64,000 nucleotides of DNA from WRGT01 sp942493035 (GCA_942493035.1 OW818666.1:3968001-4032000); one strand, 5' to 3'; counted from the stretch's first letter, positions 43,232-52,825 are shown. The notes: generated from the sequence alone by a model not told the origin. Program-made: numbers and translations.

Positions 43232-43628
43232 GATCCTCTCAATAATGACAGATATTTTTAATGAATCATCTGCCGGTGAAATTTATATTTTTGTTTAAGA
43301 ACATCTTAAAATAACAGGTTCATCATATTGAAAATTTTTTTTAAAAGCAATAACAAACTATTTTTTACTGAAAAAAATTGTATTTATATATAAGTATACA
43401 TAATCAGGTCTCCGCGACATCAATGGTGCGGCAGACCATCTTTAATTTTATTATTTATGAGAGGTTCAGCTGAGATTAAAACTCTAAAAAATAATACTTA
43501 AATAGCTTGATTTTAAATTAATGTATGATTTAAAGATTAAGAGTCAGGTTGAAGTTTAAACTCTACTTCAGTAATTTTACAATGACGGAAGTTGGAAATT
43601 TTTAATAAAATTAAGAGGAAATAAAAAC
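43232..43628. other. Intergenic region before the NYN gene
   Basis: AT-rich, without a supported frame. It contains one GC-richer hairpin (GGTCTCCGC ... GCGGCAGACC, 43409-43439) that could belong to an untranslated RNA or leader, with no recognised family. Confidence 0.3.
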
Positions 43629-44360
43629 ATGGAAAATACAGTAAACCGTATAGCAATATTAGTCGATGGCGACAATGCACGTGCAAAACTGATGAAGCCG
43701 ATTCTTGAAGAGGTTTCCAAATATGGAAAAGTAACTATCCGGAGAATATATGGAGACTGGACTCTCCCTTACATGAATATGTGGAAAGATACACTTAATG
43801 ATCTTTCGTTTAATCCAATTCAGAAGTTTTCATACACCACAGGGAAAAATTCTACGGATACTTCGCTGATCATCGATGCTATGGATATTCTCCACGACAA
43901 GATTGTTGACGGATTCTGTATCGTTTCAAGCGACAGCGATTATACAGGACTTGCAAAGAGGATAAGGGAGGAGGGGATATTTGTAATGGGTATCGGTGAG
44001 AAGAAGACACCGAATGCATTTGTCCAGTCATGTGAAATTTTTACCTATTGCGAAAACATTATGCCCGATATAGAGAAAGAGAAGCATCAGGGTAAAAACG
44101 CTCAGACAAAAGTCAAGAAGACACAGCTGCAGACCGTTGACCTTGATCTTATAAACAAAGCATACGAGATGTCACTCAGTGAGGGTTCTGAAACTCATAT
44201 CTCTCATGTAGGTTCAAACTTAAGAAAAATCAACCCGAGCTTTGACCCTCGAGCTTACGGTTTTAAAAATCTTACACAGCTCTTTGAGAATCTTCCGGAG
44301 TATGATGTTATAAAAAATATCATCGGCGGATTGAATCATCCTCTGGTTATGAGAAAGTAA
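43629..44360 (+). CDS. NYN domain protein with OST-HTH/LOTUS domain
   Basis: 243 residues. The N-terminal NYN (PIN-like) nuclease domain shows ILVDGDNARAK, TDTSLIIDAMD and IVSSDSDYTGLAKRIREEG (given as SSDSDY), with the acidic residues that bind metal. A linker of Lys/Gln follows, and a C-terminal OST-HTH/LOTUS domain (about 170-240: EGSETHISHVGSNLRKI, GFKNLTQLF) that binds RNA. Likely an RNA-binding ribonuclease of the LabA type. Start has AAGAGGAA upstream. Confidence 0.88.
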   Translation: MENTVNRIAILVDGDNARAKLMKPILEEVSKYGKVTIRRIYGDWTLPYMNMWKDTLNDLSFNPIQKFSYTTGKNSTDTSLIIDAMDILHDKIVDGFCIVSSDSDYTGLAKRIREEGIFVMGIGEKKTPNAFVQSCEIFTYCENIMPDIEKEKHQGKNAQTKVKKTQLQTVDLDLINKAYEMSLSEGSETHISHVGSNLRKINPSFDPRAYGFKNLTQLFENLPEYDVIKNIIGGLNHPLVMRK

Positions 44361-44386
44361 TTATACCCGTAATCCCCATTTCCAGG

Positions 44387-44407
44387 CGCAGCGCGAAGCG
44401 CTGTGCG
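44387..44407 (+). repeat. GC-rich hairpin repeat, copy 2 (inverted relative to copy 1)
   Basis: GCGCAGCGCGAAGCGCTGTGC; internal stem CAGCGC / GCGCTG with a GAA loop. Differs from the reverse complement of 40730-40750 by one base. Lies between the NYN and thioesterase genes. Confidence 0.6.
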
Positions 44408-44438
44408 CTGAGAATTATCCACGATGGAGATATATAAA

Positions 44439-45170
44439 ATGACAAATAAGTTTTCAATGCCATTTACTGTGAGTCTCTCTGACGCCGGTCCCGGCGGCTC
44501 AATTAAGATTCCTATCTTGTTCAATTATTTTCAGAGTGTAACAGGGGCTCATGCTAATGCAATCGGATTCGGCGGAGCTGATATTCTCCGGAAAGGATTC
44601 TCCTGGGTGATAACAAGGTACAGATTATCAGTAACAAAACTGCCGGTTCTTTTTGATAAGTTTCATGTAACTACATGGAGATCAGGTGAAGATGGAAATT
44701 ATGCAATACGCGAATATGCAGTAACAGATGAGAATGGAAATATTCTGGTACAGGCAACAAGTTCGTGGATGCTTTTAAATATTGTAAAGAGAGAACCGGT
44801 CAGACCATCGAATATGTTTCCCGGTTATCCGGTAAATCCGGAAAGGGCCCTATACGACAGCTTCACTTCAGTTCCTGAACTTTCGGTAATTCAGTACGAA
44901 AAGGAATTTGCCGTTAGGCGGAGTGACCTTGACATGAATAATCACGTAAACAATTCGATATACACAGCATGGATTCATGAAATGGGTCAGGATCTGAATG
45001 AGGGTAAAATCCTGAAAGATATGATACTGAACTTTAAGGGTGAAGCCCGTTATAGACAGAGCGTAGTTGCACAGGCTGTGAATGATATTGAAAATGGAAG
45101 AGTAATACATAAACTGATCTGCAAGGAGACCGGGAAAGAGGTAACACGTGGAATTACGGAGTGGGGATAG
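44439..45170 (+). CDS. Acyl-ACP thioesterase (FatA/FatB-like)
   Basis: 243 residues with two hot-dog folds. It releases fatty acids from acyl carrier protein. The second fold carries RRSDLDMNNHVNNSIY, the DxNxHVNN active-site pattern, and the first has ITRYRLSV and WRSGEDGNYAIREY. The start is set at the ATG at 44439, 9 bases after GGAG. The upstream GC hairpin repeat separates it from the NYN gene. Neighbouring acyltransferase genes fit lipid metabolism. Confidence 0.88.
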   Translation: MTNKFSMPFTVSLSDAGPGGSIKIPILFNYFQSVTGAHANAIGFGGADILRKGFSWVITRYRLSVTKLPVLFDKFHVTTWRSGEDGNYAIREYAVTDENGNILVQATSSWMLLNIVKREPVRPSNMFPGYPVNPERALYDSFTSVPELSVIQYEKEFAVRRSDLDMNNHVNNSIYTAWIHEMGQDLNEGKILKDMILNFKGEARYRQSVVAQAVNDIENGRVIHKLICKETGKEVTRGITEWG

Positions 45171-45176
45171 TTCCCT

Positions 45177-45206
45177 CTATGCTTCGCTCATGGAACGGAG
45201 CATAGG
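45177..45206. terminator. Hairpin between convergent genes
   Basis: CTATGCTTC pairs with GGAGCATAG (one mismatch pair) around a 12-base loop, in the 67-base gap between the thioesterase stop and the acyltransferase stop. Probably a shared terminator, though T-runs are weak. Confidence 0.5.
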
Positions 45207-45237
45207 GCTCATAGGCTGAGTTCAAACTAAAAAACTT

Positions 45238-46125
45238 TTATCTTTTAAGTTCAGTTAAATACTTATCCTTCTTTTCCCAGAAACCGTTAAGCCATAACTG
45301 GAATTTTTTAGAGAATTCCGGATCGTTAACATAGTCGCCGCGTATTTCATCTGTAATAGGAATAATATTTACTTTAACAACAATTTTTGTAGTCTTCCCG
45401 CAGAGAAATTCCCAGAATGTTTTCGGACCCTCGGGATAATAGATTGTAACATCGGCAATTTTCTGTAACAGGTCACCCATACTGTTCATTACCAGGGAGA
45501 TGCCTCCGGCTTTCGGTTTAAGAAGATTTTTATACCGGGACTGCTGCTTTTTGTGCTTAGCCTCAGTAAATCGCGTTCCCTCCATAAAATTCATAATTGA
45601 TATCGGCATGGTTTTATATTTTTCGCATGCCTTACGTGTGGACTCAATATCTTTCCCTTTCAAATGAGGATTCTTTGCAAGAAACTCCTTTGAATATCTT
45701 TTCATAAATGGGAATTCCAGGCTCCACCAGGCGGGTCCGAGAACAGGAACCCAGATCAGTTCTTTTTTCAGAAAAAACTTAAGGAACGGAATTTTGTACA
45801 TCAGAACTTTTTGAAGAACTACAATGTCTACCCATGTCTGATGGTTTGACAGAACAAGATACCAGTCGTTCATCTTCAGATCGCCGGTAAACTCAATATC
45901 CCAGTCTATTTTCTGAAAAAGTGCAATTGTCAGATTGTTCCCTGTAATCCAGCTGTTTGCAATAAAAATTGAAATTTTTGAGGTTAACCGGTACCAGAAT
46001 TTTAAAGGTATCATTATCCTGAATGCGGAGACTAATAACAGTAAGCTGACCCAGAAGATAGTATTGATTGAAAATAGAATTACAGTAATGATGCCTTTAA
46101 CTTTGCCTGGAAGAAAACTCAGCAT
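45238..46125 (-). CDS. PlsC-like 1-acyl-glycerol-3-phosphate acyltransferase
   Basis: 295 residues, membrane-associated acyltransferase of the YihG type. An N-terminal hydrophobic helix (GIITVILFSINTIFWVSLLL) is followed by NHQTWVD, the catalytic NHx4D box, FMEGTRF (glycerol-phosphate binding EGTR) and the KAGGISLVMNSMG segment. It acylates lysophosphatidate or a similar lipid. A paralog lies at 48795, on the far side of recQ, in the opposite orientation. Confidence 0.88.
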   Translation of the reverse strand: MLSFLPGKVKGIITVILFSINTIFWVSLLLLVSAFRIMIPLKFWYRLTSKISIFIANSWITGNNLTIALFQKIDWDIEFTGDLKMNDWYLVLSNHQTWVDIVVLQKVLMYKIPFLKFFLKKELIWVPVLGPAWWSLEFPFMKRYSKEFLAKNPHLKGKDIESTRKACEKYKTMPISIMNFMEGTRFTEAKHKKQQSRYKNLLKPKAGGISLVMNSMGDLLQKIADVTIYYPEGPKTFWEFLCGKTTKIVVKVNIIPITDEIRGDYVNDPEFSKKFQLWLNGFWEKKDKYLTELKR

Positions 46126-46342
46126 GAGAACCTCTCTGTGTTGGATATTATGAATGATAAATATGAGATATTACAAGTTTTTTGTATATAACAAAGTTTG
46201 ATCAAATACGGTGCAAAAAAATTTGTATTATTTAAAATTTTTTTATTTTTAAGTAACAATAAACGTATGTATATATAACTGTTAAAAAGTTTCTTATTGA
46301 CGCAAAATAGATTGAAAATATAAAACTGTGATTAAATCAATA

Positions 46343-46464
46343 ATCAGTAATTATTCTTAAATATAATGTTTAGAGTAAAAGAAAAAAATATATCCCCGCC
46401 GCCGAAGGCGGCGGGGATAATAGAGTTTTTTTTACTTTAGAAAAGTTAAGTAATAAATACTGAT
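46343..46464 (+). repeat. Dispersed hairpin element, complete copy
   Basis: ATCAGTAATTATTC at the left end, AATAAATACTGAT at the right, and the core hairpin CCCCGCCGCC-GAA-GGCGGCGGGG with ATAATAGAG and a long T-run. Best preserved of the six. It lies between the divergent acyltransferase and recQ genes; the rest of the 46126-46495 gap is AT-rich with no other feature. Confidence 0.85.
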
Positions 46465-46495
46465 CAATAATTGTAAATAAAATGAAAGAGTTAAA

Positions 46496-48643
46496 ATGAA
46501 TAAAGAAAAAGAGCTGCTGAAAAAAATATTCGGATATGATGAGTTCCGGTCATTACAGCAGGAGATTATCACATCTATTCTAAATAAAAAAGATGCGCTT
46601 GTTGTAATGCCAACAGGGGGCGGTAAATCATTATGCTACCAGCTCCCGGCGTTGATGTTCAGCGGGATTACTATTGTGGTCTCTCCTCTTATTTCGCTGA
46701 TGAAAGATCAGGTTGACCAGATGATTCAGCTTGGTGTTGAGGCTGTGCTTCTCAACAGTTCAATCTCCAGGCAGGAATATAATGAAAATATAAATATGAT
46801 CAGAGAGGGTAGTGTCAAACTTCTCTATGTAGCACCTGAGACTCTTCTTAAAAATGATATACTTCAGTTTCTTCAGACAATTAATGTCGAGTGCTTTGCT
46901 ATTGATGAAGCTCATTGTATTTCAGAGTGGGGTCATGATTTCCGTCCTGAGTACAGGAAGATTGCCAATGTAAGGAAACTTTTCCCTGGGGCTGTGTGTA
47001 TAGCTCTCACTGCCACAGCTACAGCACGGGTAAGGTCTGACATAAGAAAAAATCTGGAGCTGAATGAAACCAATGATTTTGTCGCCAGCTTCAACAGAGG
47101 TAATCTGTTTTATAAAATTGTTCCTAAAGATAATCCTCTTGAACAGACACTGGAGTTTATTAAGCAGTATAAAAATGAGTCGGGGATTATATACTGTTTT
47201 TCACGCGACAGTGTTGACCGTCTTTATCAGAGTATTAAAAAACATGGATATTCCGTCAGGCCGTATCATGCAGGTTTGTCCGATGAGGAGAGGCAGGAGA
47301 ATCAGAATTTATTCCTTAAAGATGATGTTCAGATTATGGTGGCGACTATTGCATTCGGAATGGGGATTCACAAAACCAATGTGCGCTATGTAATACATTT
47401 TGATCTTCCGAAAAGTATAGAGGCATACTACCAGGAGACCGGGCGCGCAGGTCGCGATGGAGTCGATTCCACATGTCTTCTTTTATATAGCTATTCGGAC
47501 ATTCATAAGATAAGATTTTTTCTGGATCAGAAAAGCGACAATGAGGAGAAGAGGGCCGCGTTTACACAGCTCAACGCTCTTATCGATTATGCTGATACAG
47601 CAGCCTGCAGAAGGATTCCGCTTCTTACATATTTTGGGGAGGAGTACAGCCAGTCATACTGCGGCAAGTGTGACAATTGCGTCACCCCTGAAGAGCATAG
47701 TGATGATATAACTGTTCCTGCTCAGATGTTTCTATCCTGTGTTAAAAGAACAGGTGAAAGATTCGGAGCCGGTCATATTATAGATATTCTGCGCGGTTCA
47801 AAATCGAAGAAAGTGAATGATTTCAATCACCAGGCCCTCTCAACTTACGGTATAGGGAAATCTTATTCAAAAGATATGTGGATGAAACTTGCCCGTCAAT
47901 TTATGAAACAGAAACTGGTAGTTAGTGATACCGAAACTGCAGGTGTTCTTAAACTAACAGAGAAAGCATTAAATGTGATGAAGGGACTGGAGAGTGTAAC
48001 CGGAAGCATTAGTGAAGATAAAAAGAGATACTCATCGGATCCATCATCAAAAGAGTACGACGCAGGACTCTTCGAAATTCTCCGTGAAAAAAGAAAGGAA
48101 CTTGCGGCAGCGGAAAATGTTCCGCCGTATGTAATCTTCTCTGATAAAACACTTTTTGAAATAGCATCCTACTATCCTCAGAATCACGAATCTCTTTTAA
48201 AGATTCATGGGATAGGATCACATAAAATAGAGAAGTATGGCGAAATTCTTTTAGAGATAATTATATCGTACTGCGGAAATAATGGGATTGAAAAGAGTTT
48301 TGAAGAACCGAAGGTAAAGGAGTATCTGAAAACACCAAGGCATATTGAAATCAGCGAGCTATATAATTCAGGAATATCTGTTGGTGAATTAGCTGAGAGG
48401 GAGAAGATTCAACAGCGGACTATCATTGATCATCTATTCAGATATATTCAGGATGGCGGGAGTATTAGAAAAGATCTTTTAGCTCCGTTAATTCCAGCTG
48501 ATGAGAAAATTGTGACCTCGGTCATTGCTGCATTTGACAGTGTCGGTGTTGAAAAGCTGAAACCTGTTTATGATGAGCTTAACAGCAAAGTTGATTACGA
48601 TACAATAAACATCTGCAGACTCTATTATCTCGCAACGGATTGA
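46496..48643 (+). CDS. recQ: ATP-dependent DNA helicase RecQ
   Basis: 715 residues, 3'-5' helicase for recombination and fork repair. Walker A is MPTGGGKSLCYQLPAL, Walker B/DExH IDEAHCISEWGHDFRPEY, motif VI QETGRAGRDG. The RQC zinc site has CRRIPLL and CGKCDNC. An HRDC domain lies at about 520-600 (FEILREKRKELAA) and a final helix-turn-helix module at about 620-715 (NSGISVGELAE, RTIIDHLFRYI). Longer than the E. coli protein because of the C-terminal module. Start supported by its position after GAAAGAG. Confidence 0.95.
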   Translation: MNKEKELLKKIFGYDEFRSLQQEIITSILNKKDALVVMPTGGGKSLCYQLPALMFSGITIVVSPLISLMKDQVDQMIQLGVEAVLLNSSISRQEYNENINMIREGSVKLLYVAPETLLKNDILQFLQTINVECFAIDEAHCISEWGHDFRPEYRKIANVRKLFPGAVCIALTATATARVRSDIRKNLELNETNDFVASFNRGNLFYKIVPKDNPLEQTLEFIKQYKNESGIIYCFSRDSVDRLYQSIKKHGYSVRPYHAGLSDEERQENQNLFLKDDVQIMVATIAFGMGIHKTNVRYVIHFDLPKSIEAYYQETGRAGRDGVDSTCLLLYSYSDIHKIRFFLDQKSDNEEKRAAFTQLNALIDYADTAACRRIPLLTYFGEEYSQSYCGKCDNCVTPEEHSDDITVPAQMFLSCVKRTGERFGAGHIIDILRGSKSKKVNDFNHQALSTYGIGKSYSKDMWMKLARQFMKQKLVVSDTETAGVLKLTEKALNVMKGLESVTGSISEDKKRYSSDPSSKEYDAGLFEILREKRKELAAAENVPPYVIFSDKTLFEIASYYPQNHESLLKIHGIGSHKIEKYGEILLEIIISYCGNNGIEKSFEEPKVKEYLKTPRHIEISELYNSGISVGELAEREKIQQRTIIDHLFRYIQDGGSIRKDLLAPLIPADEKIVTSVIAAFDSVGVEKLKPVYDELNSKVDYDTINICRLYYLATD

Positions 48644-48794
48644 TTATAGCTTCCTCGCATAAGCCACCGCACTCTCGGGAAAGTGTTTCTTCTAAAACTA
48701 TAGTTTATAATATTTGACAGAAATTCTGATGTTTGATTCGCTAACTTTATATTTAAATAATCCTTTGAAAATAAAAAAAGTGAGAACAAATTAA

Positions 48795-49688
48795 ATGTTA
48801 AAAAGTATAGTTTCTCAGCTTATCGGTTGTATTGTCTCAATTTTTCTTGCATTGAATACTCTTTCTACTGCAGCGGTGCTCTTCCCTCTTGCAATAATTA
48901 AATTTATAATACCCATCCCGTGGTGGAGAAAAATTACAGGGAAAATTCTCATAAGAGTTGCCAATAACTGGGTATTTTTAAACTCATCATTCATACAGAT
49001 TTTTTTTCCCATTGAATGGAAAGTTACCGGTGTTGAAAAGCTTAATAAAAATGACTGGTATCTGGTAATATCAAATCATCAAACATGGGTGGATATATTA
49101 ATACTGCAGAAAGTTCTTCATGGCAGAATACCATACATTAAATTTTTTCTGAAGAAAGAACTAATATGGGTTCCGATTATGGGGATCGCATGGTGGGCTT
49201 TGGATTTTCCTTTTATGAAACGTTTTACAAAAGAGGATATTGCAAAGAATCCCAAACTCAAAGGGAAGGATATTGAGATTACACGTAAAGCCTGTGAGAA
49301 ATTTAAAACTGATTATGTAACTGTTATGACTTTTCCCGAAGGAACAAGAATTACTAAGGAAAAACATGATAAACAGAAATCTCCATATAAACATCTTCTT
49401 AAACCGAAAGCCGGCGGGCTCTCCTTTACAATATCGGCCATGGGTGATAAATTTCACAGACTACTTAATGTAACAATTGTCTATCCAGATGGTGTTATGT
49501 CAATGTGGGATTTTCTCTGCGGAAAAGTTAAGAAAGTTGATGTTTTTGTTGAAACACTCCCTATACCGGAAAGTTTTGCGAAAGCGGATCTTGAAGATAA
49601 AATATTTCAGAAAGAGTTTCTCGACTGGCTCAACGGAATGTGGCTGAAAAAAGACAAACTGATTGAATCAAATATGAGTAAAAAATAA
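48795..49688 (+). CDS. PlsC-like 1-acyl-glycerol-3-phosphate acyltransferase, paralog
   Basis: 297 residues, very similar to the protein at 45238. NHQTWVD and FPEGTRI carry the catalytic boxes; KAGGLSFTISAMGD is also shared, and the N-terminal hydrophobic segment (IGCIVSIFLALNTLS) anchors it. The EGTR box here has FPEGTR, the common form, where the paralog has FMEGTR. Followed after 4 bases by rnhA, so co-transcribed. Confidence 0.88.
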   Translation: MLKSIVSQLIGCIVSIFLALNTLSTAAVLFPLAIIKFIIPIPWWRKITGKILIRVANNWVFLNSSFIQIFFPIEWKVTGVEKLNKNDWYLVISNHQTWVDILILQKVLHGRIPYIKFFLKKELIWVPIMGIAWWALDFPFMKRFTKEDIAKNPKLKGKDIEITRKACEKFKTDYVTVMTFPEGTRITKEKHDKQKSPYKHLLKPKAGGLSFTISAMGDKFHRLLNVTIVYPDGVMSMWDFLCGKVKKVDVFVETLPIPESFAKADLEDKIFQKEFLDWLNGMWLKKDKLIESNMSKK

Positions 49689-49692
49689 AAGT

Positions 49693-50385
49693 ATGCCGCC
49701 AAAGAAAGTATATGCAGTAGCGAAGGGGCGTAAGCCGGGAATTTACAATAACTGGCCCGCAGCACAGGCTCAGATTGAGGGATTCCCCGGTGCGGTCTTT
49801 AAGGGATTCCCCACAATCAAAGAGGCTGAAGAGTGGATGAAAAGTCCCGGCTTCAGCAAGTCTGCTTCAGGTCCGAAGAGTAATAAATTGAGTGAACCTG
49901 TTAATACATCGCCGAAAGCCGGAGAGGTAACAATTTACACCGACGGTGGGAGTTCAGGGAACCCCGGCCCCGGCGGTTATGGAATAGTTCAGGTCTATGG
50001 AGAAGAGAGGAAAGAGATGTCCGGGGGATTCCGTCTAACTACCAATAATCGTATGGAGCTTATGGGAGTTATTGTAGCATTGAGAAATCTTGAACATAAA
50101 AACCTTCCGGTTTCAATATTTACAGATTCAAGCTATGTTGTTAATGGAATAACCAAAGGCTGGGCAAAGAGCTGGAGAAAAAACAACTGGATCAAGTCCG
50201 ATAAAAAACCGGCGGTCAACCCTGATCTCTGGAGTGAGCTTCTGGATCTTATTGAACCTCTTAAAATAACCTTCAATTGGGTAAAGGGCCACGCCGGGAA
50301 TCCGCTAAATGAAAGATGCGATGAACTTGCAGTAACCGCAGCAAAAGGGAGAGACCTTCCTGTGGATGAAGGGTATAGGGGATAA
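49693..50385 (+). CDS. rnhA: Ribonuclease HI with N-terminal viroplasmin-like RNA:DNA-hybrid-binding domain
   Basis: 230 residues. Residues 1-50 (KVYAVAKGRKPGIYNNW, then FPGAVFKGF) are the caulimovirus viroplasmin/hybrid-binding domain, common in RNase H1. The catalytic domain from about 75 has TIYTDGGSSGNPG (Asp), NNRMELMGV (Glu), FTDSSYVVNG (Asp) and GHAGNPLNERCDELA (His, Asp), so all active-site residues are present. It removes RNA from RNA/DNA hybrids. Lies in a unit with the acyltransferase upstream. Confidence 0.95.
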   Translation: MPPKKVYAVAKGRKPGIYNNWPAAQAQIEGFPGAVFKGFPTIKEAEEWMKSPGFSKSASGPKSNKLSEPVNTSPKAGEVTIYTDGGSSGNPGPGGYGIVQVYGEERKEMSGGFRLTTNNRMELMGVIVALRNLEHKNLPVSIFTDSSYVVNGITKGWAKSWRKNNWIKSDKKPAVNPDLWSELLDLIEPLKITFNWVKGHAGNPLNERCDELAVTAAKGRDLPVDEGYRG

Positions 50386-50429
50386 ATCTATTATTTAATC
50401 CCATGAACGTGAAGACAATATCCTGCAGG

Positions 50430-52046
50430 TTATCCGTGACTTGAGATTCTCTCCTTAAGCCGCCCCACTATACCTGTAAGACTTGTTGTAGAACTTCTGA
50501 CTGACTCTGTAGATAAAGTAAACTGATTTGCGCTTTCAGAAATAGATTCCATTGCAAGCAGAATCTCATTAGTCCCTGTCAACAAATCTGAAGTTGAGTT
50601 TTTCATTTCACAGGACATATTCTGAATATGTCCTGTAATTGTTGCCACTTCTTCGGACTTTGTATTCTGCTCGCGTACAAGCTGTTCGTTTTCATCTATC
50701 ATATTCACCATTTTTTTTATTCCGTCAATTATGATATTCAGAGATGACAAAGTATTCTGGATATATACAACACCTTCATTTGTGTCCTGCTTGTTTTTCA
50801 ATATTATTTTTTCTATTTCTCTGGCGTTGTTACTGGACATATCAGCAAGCTTCGCTATTTCATCAGCAACAACTGAAAATCCACGACCTTCAGTTCCCGC
50901 TCTGGCAGCCTCAATGGCTGCGTTTAATGCCAGAAGATTTGTTTTATCCGCTATATCATTAATAACACTTACTATTTCAGTGATGTCTTCTGAACTTTTC
51001 TGAATGCTTTTAATGCCCTCTATCGCCATTACCAGCTGCTGCTCTCCGGAACCGGCACTATCCAATGTCTCTTTTCCGCTCTGACTAGCAACATGGCTTA
51101 TTTTATTCAATAGATTACTGATGTCATAAAGTACCTCCATCGATTCGCTGTTCTGTCTGCACATGTCGTCCTGCAGTTTTGACTTTTCCGTTATTGAATT
51201 TATAGCTGCACCCATCTGTTCAAGCGTAGCGGTAGTCTCTTCAATTGCAGTTAACTGGTCATTACTGAGATTTTCATTAGAGATAGTTATATTTTCAAGT
51301 TTTCTCGTGGACTCATTAATTGTATCCACAGTGGTATTAACTTCATGGACAAGCTCTTTAATCTCTTCCAGATTGTAGAGTGTCCTCTTTTCTGACTCTT
51401 CAACCTTTAAAACAAGATCCCTGACAAAACGTGTTGCCATAAACAGAACCAGACTCATCGCAATTATAAATGAAACAGCAATAATCCCGGTAACAAGCGT
51501 TATTTGTGAGTTTTTATCCGTAACTTCTCCTGAGATGATAAATGAAATTCCCGGTCTGCTTACAACAATAGTATACAGTATTATATAAGAGAGAGAGCAG
51601 GCAATCCCGGTAATTATTGTGAACCTCGGTGAAAACCTCAACATGGCGGAACCTATGAATAGATAATAAATGGCATACATAATATCTGTATCCACAGCAC
51701 TGAGCCAGATTCTAGGTTCATGCTGCATAAGATAGGAACAGTTTACAATAAACAGTGCTGCTATCTCCAAAGCCAGCAGAATATATTTAATTCGTGTTGT
51801 GTATCGTTTCATCTTTAAAATTATTTTGGACATTACAAAAGATGATGTATAGAGAACAACTCCTGTAATAAAGTAACCGATATTATCTCCAAGAGAACCT
51901 GATCTGAATGAAGCGAGTACTGCTAATGTAAAAATGATGCTTAAAAAAAGTCTTAATCTGTTTGTTGCAGCTTCCCCTTGTGTTTCCAGTTCCAGCTGTT
52001 TATTTATATCTTTAGCGTGTAAAACCTGCATATTGCCTGAATTCAT
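50430..52046 (-). CDS. Methyl-accepting chemotaxis-type protein with multi-helix membrane domain
   Basis: 538 residues. About six membrane helices occupy residues 30-210 with only short external loops; a coiled linker leads to the signalling domain with tip DKTNLLALNAAIEAARAGTEG (core ALNAAIEAARAG) and GRGFSVVADEIAKLAD. No HAMP domain. The start is placed at the ATG at 52046, 8 bases after GAGG; earlier GTG/ATG codons are too close to it. Same architecture as 30093. Probably a receptor feeding CheA/CheW, signal unknown. Confidence 0.87.
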   Translation of the reverse strand: MNSGNMQVLHAKDINKQLELETQGEAATNRLRLFLSIIFTLAVLASFRSGSLGDNIGYFITGVVLYTSSFVMSKIILKMKRYTTRIKYILLALEIAALFIVNCSYLMQHEPRIWLSAVDTDIMYAIYYLFIGSAMLRFSPRFTIITGIACSLSYIILYTIVVSRPGISFIISGEVTDKNSQITLVTGIIAVSFIIAMSLVLFMATRFVRDLVLKVEESEKRTLYNLEEIKELVHEVNTTVDTINESTRKLENITISNENLSNDQLTAIEETTATLEQMGAAINSITEKSKLQDDMCRQNSESMEVLYDISNLLNKISHVASQSGKETLDSAGSGEQQLVMAIEGIKSIQKSSEDITEIVSVINDIADKTNLLALNAAIEAARAGTEGRGFSVVADEIAKLADMSSNNAREIEKIILKNKQDTNEGVVYIQNTLSSLNIIIDGIKKMVNMIDENEQLVREQNTKSEEVATITGHIQNMSCEMKNSTSDLLTGTNEILLAMESISESANQFTLSTESVRSSTTSLTGIVGRLKERISSHG

Positions 52047-52339
52047 GTTCATCACCTCATAAGCAAATAGTTCGGATAGGAATTATTTTTAAAAATACTG
52101 TTTTCAGAAGTTCAGTTCAAGTTTGATTTGGTGATTTTTTTCATAAAAATACTCTATTTTTAAAACTGTTTTTCAGTATACGCTTTTGTGTTAAACGAAG
52201 GATTATTTATCCCGGCAGTTTTATGTTGGATATTTCTTAGAACCACTTTTTTTAAATTTAACAATTATATTAATAATAATTTAAAGCAAATATGTTATAT
52301 TTATTCCATGAAATATTGTAATAAGAAATGGAGGCTCAA

Positions 52340-52804
52340 ATGGAACAAACAGCATTAAAAGTCGGAGATACTGCGCCAGATTTTGCACTAAAAAATCAGC
52401 ATGGTGAAGAGATAAAGCTCAGCGATCTGCGAGGGAAAAAAGTTCTGGTCTCATTTCATCCTCTTGCATGGACACCAGTATGTGATATTCAGATGAAATC
52501 TTTGGAAATTAAGAACGCGCTTTTTAATAAGCTCAATCTTGTGGCGCTTGGACTTAGCGTTGACAGCCAGCCGTGCAAGAAAGCATGGAGCGATTTTCTT
52601 GAAATTGATAATACCGATCTGCTTGCAGACTTTTTTCCTCATGGAGAGGTTGCTTCGAAGTTCGGTATTTTTATTGATAAGGCCGGAATTTCAGGGAGAG
52701 CAAACTTTGTAATTGATGAAAACGGGAAGATTGTTTTTGTAAAAGTTTATGAAAAATCTGAAATACCGGATATTGAGGAGATAATCAGATTTCTGCAGAA
52801 ATAA
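52340..52804 (+). CDS. Peroxiredoxin (AhpC/TSA family)
   Basis: 154 residues. VGDTAPDFALKNQHG and HPLAWTPVCDIQM identify the family; Cys48 in TPVC is the peroxidatic cysteine, with the Pro/Thr of the active site in place. A second Cys (QPCKKAW, near residue 79) might act as resolving residue. It reduces peroxides with thioredoxin or another thiol. Start at 52340 with GGAGG 6 bases upstream, not 52328. Confidence 0.92.
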   Translation: MEQTALKVGDTAPDFALKNQHGEEIKLSDLRGKKVLVSFHPLAWTPVCDIQMKSLEIKNALFNKLNLVALGLSVDSQPCKKAWSDFLEIDNTDLLADFFPHGEVASKFGIFIDKAGISGRANFVIDENGKIVFVKVYEKSEIPDIEEIIRFLQK

Positions 52805-52825
52805 TTTTTTATAAATGGATGGAGC

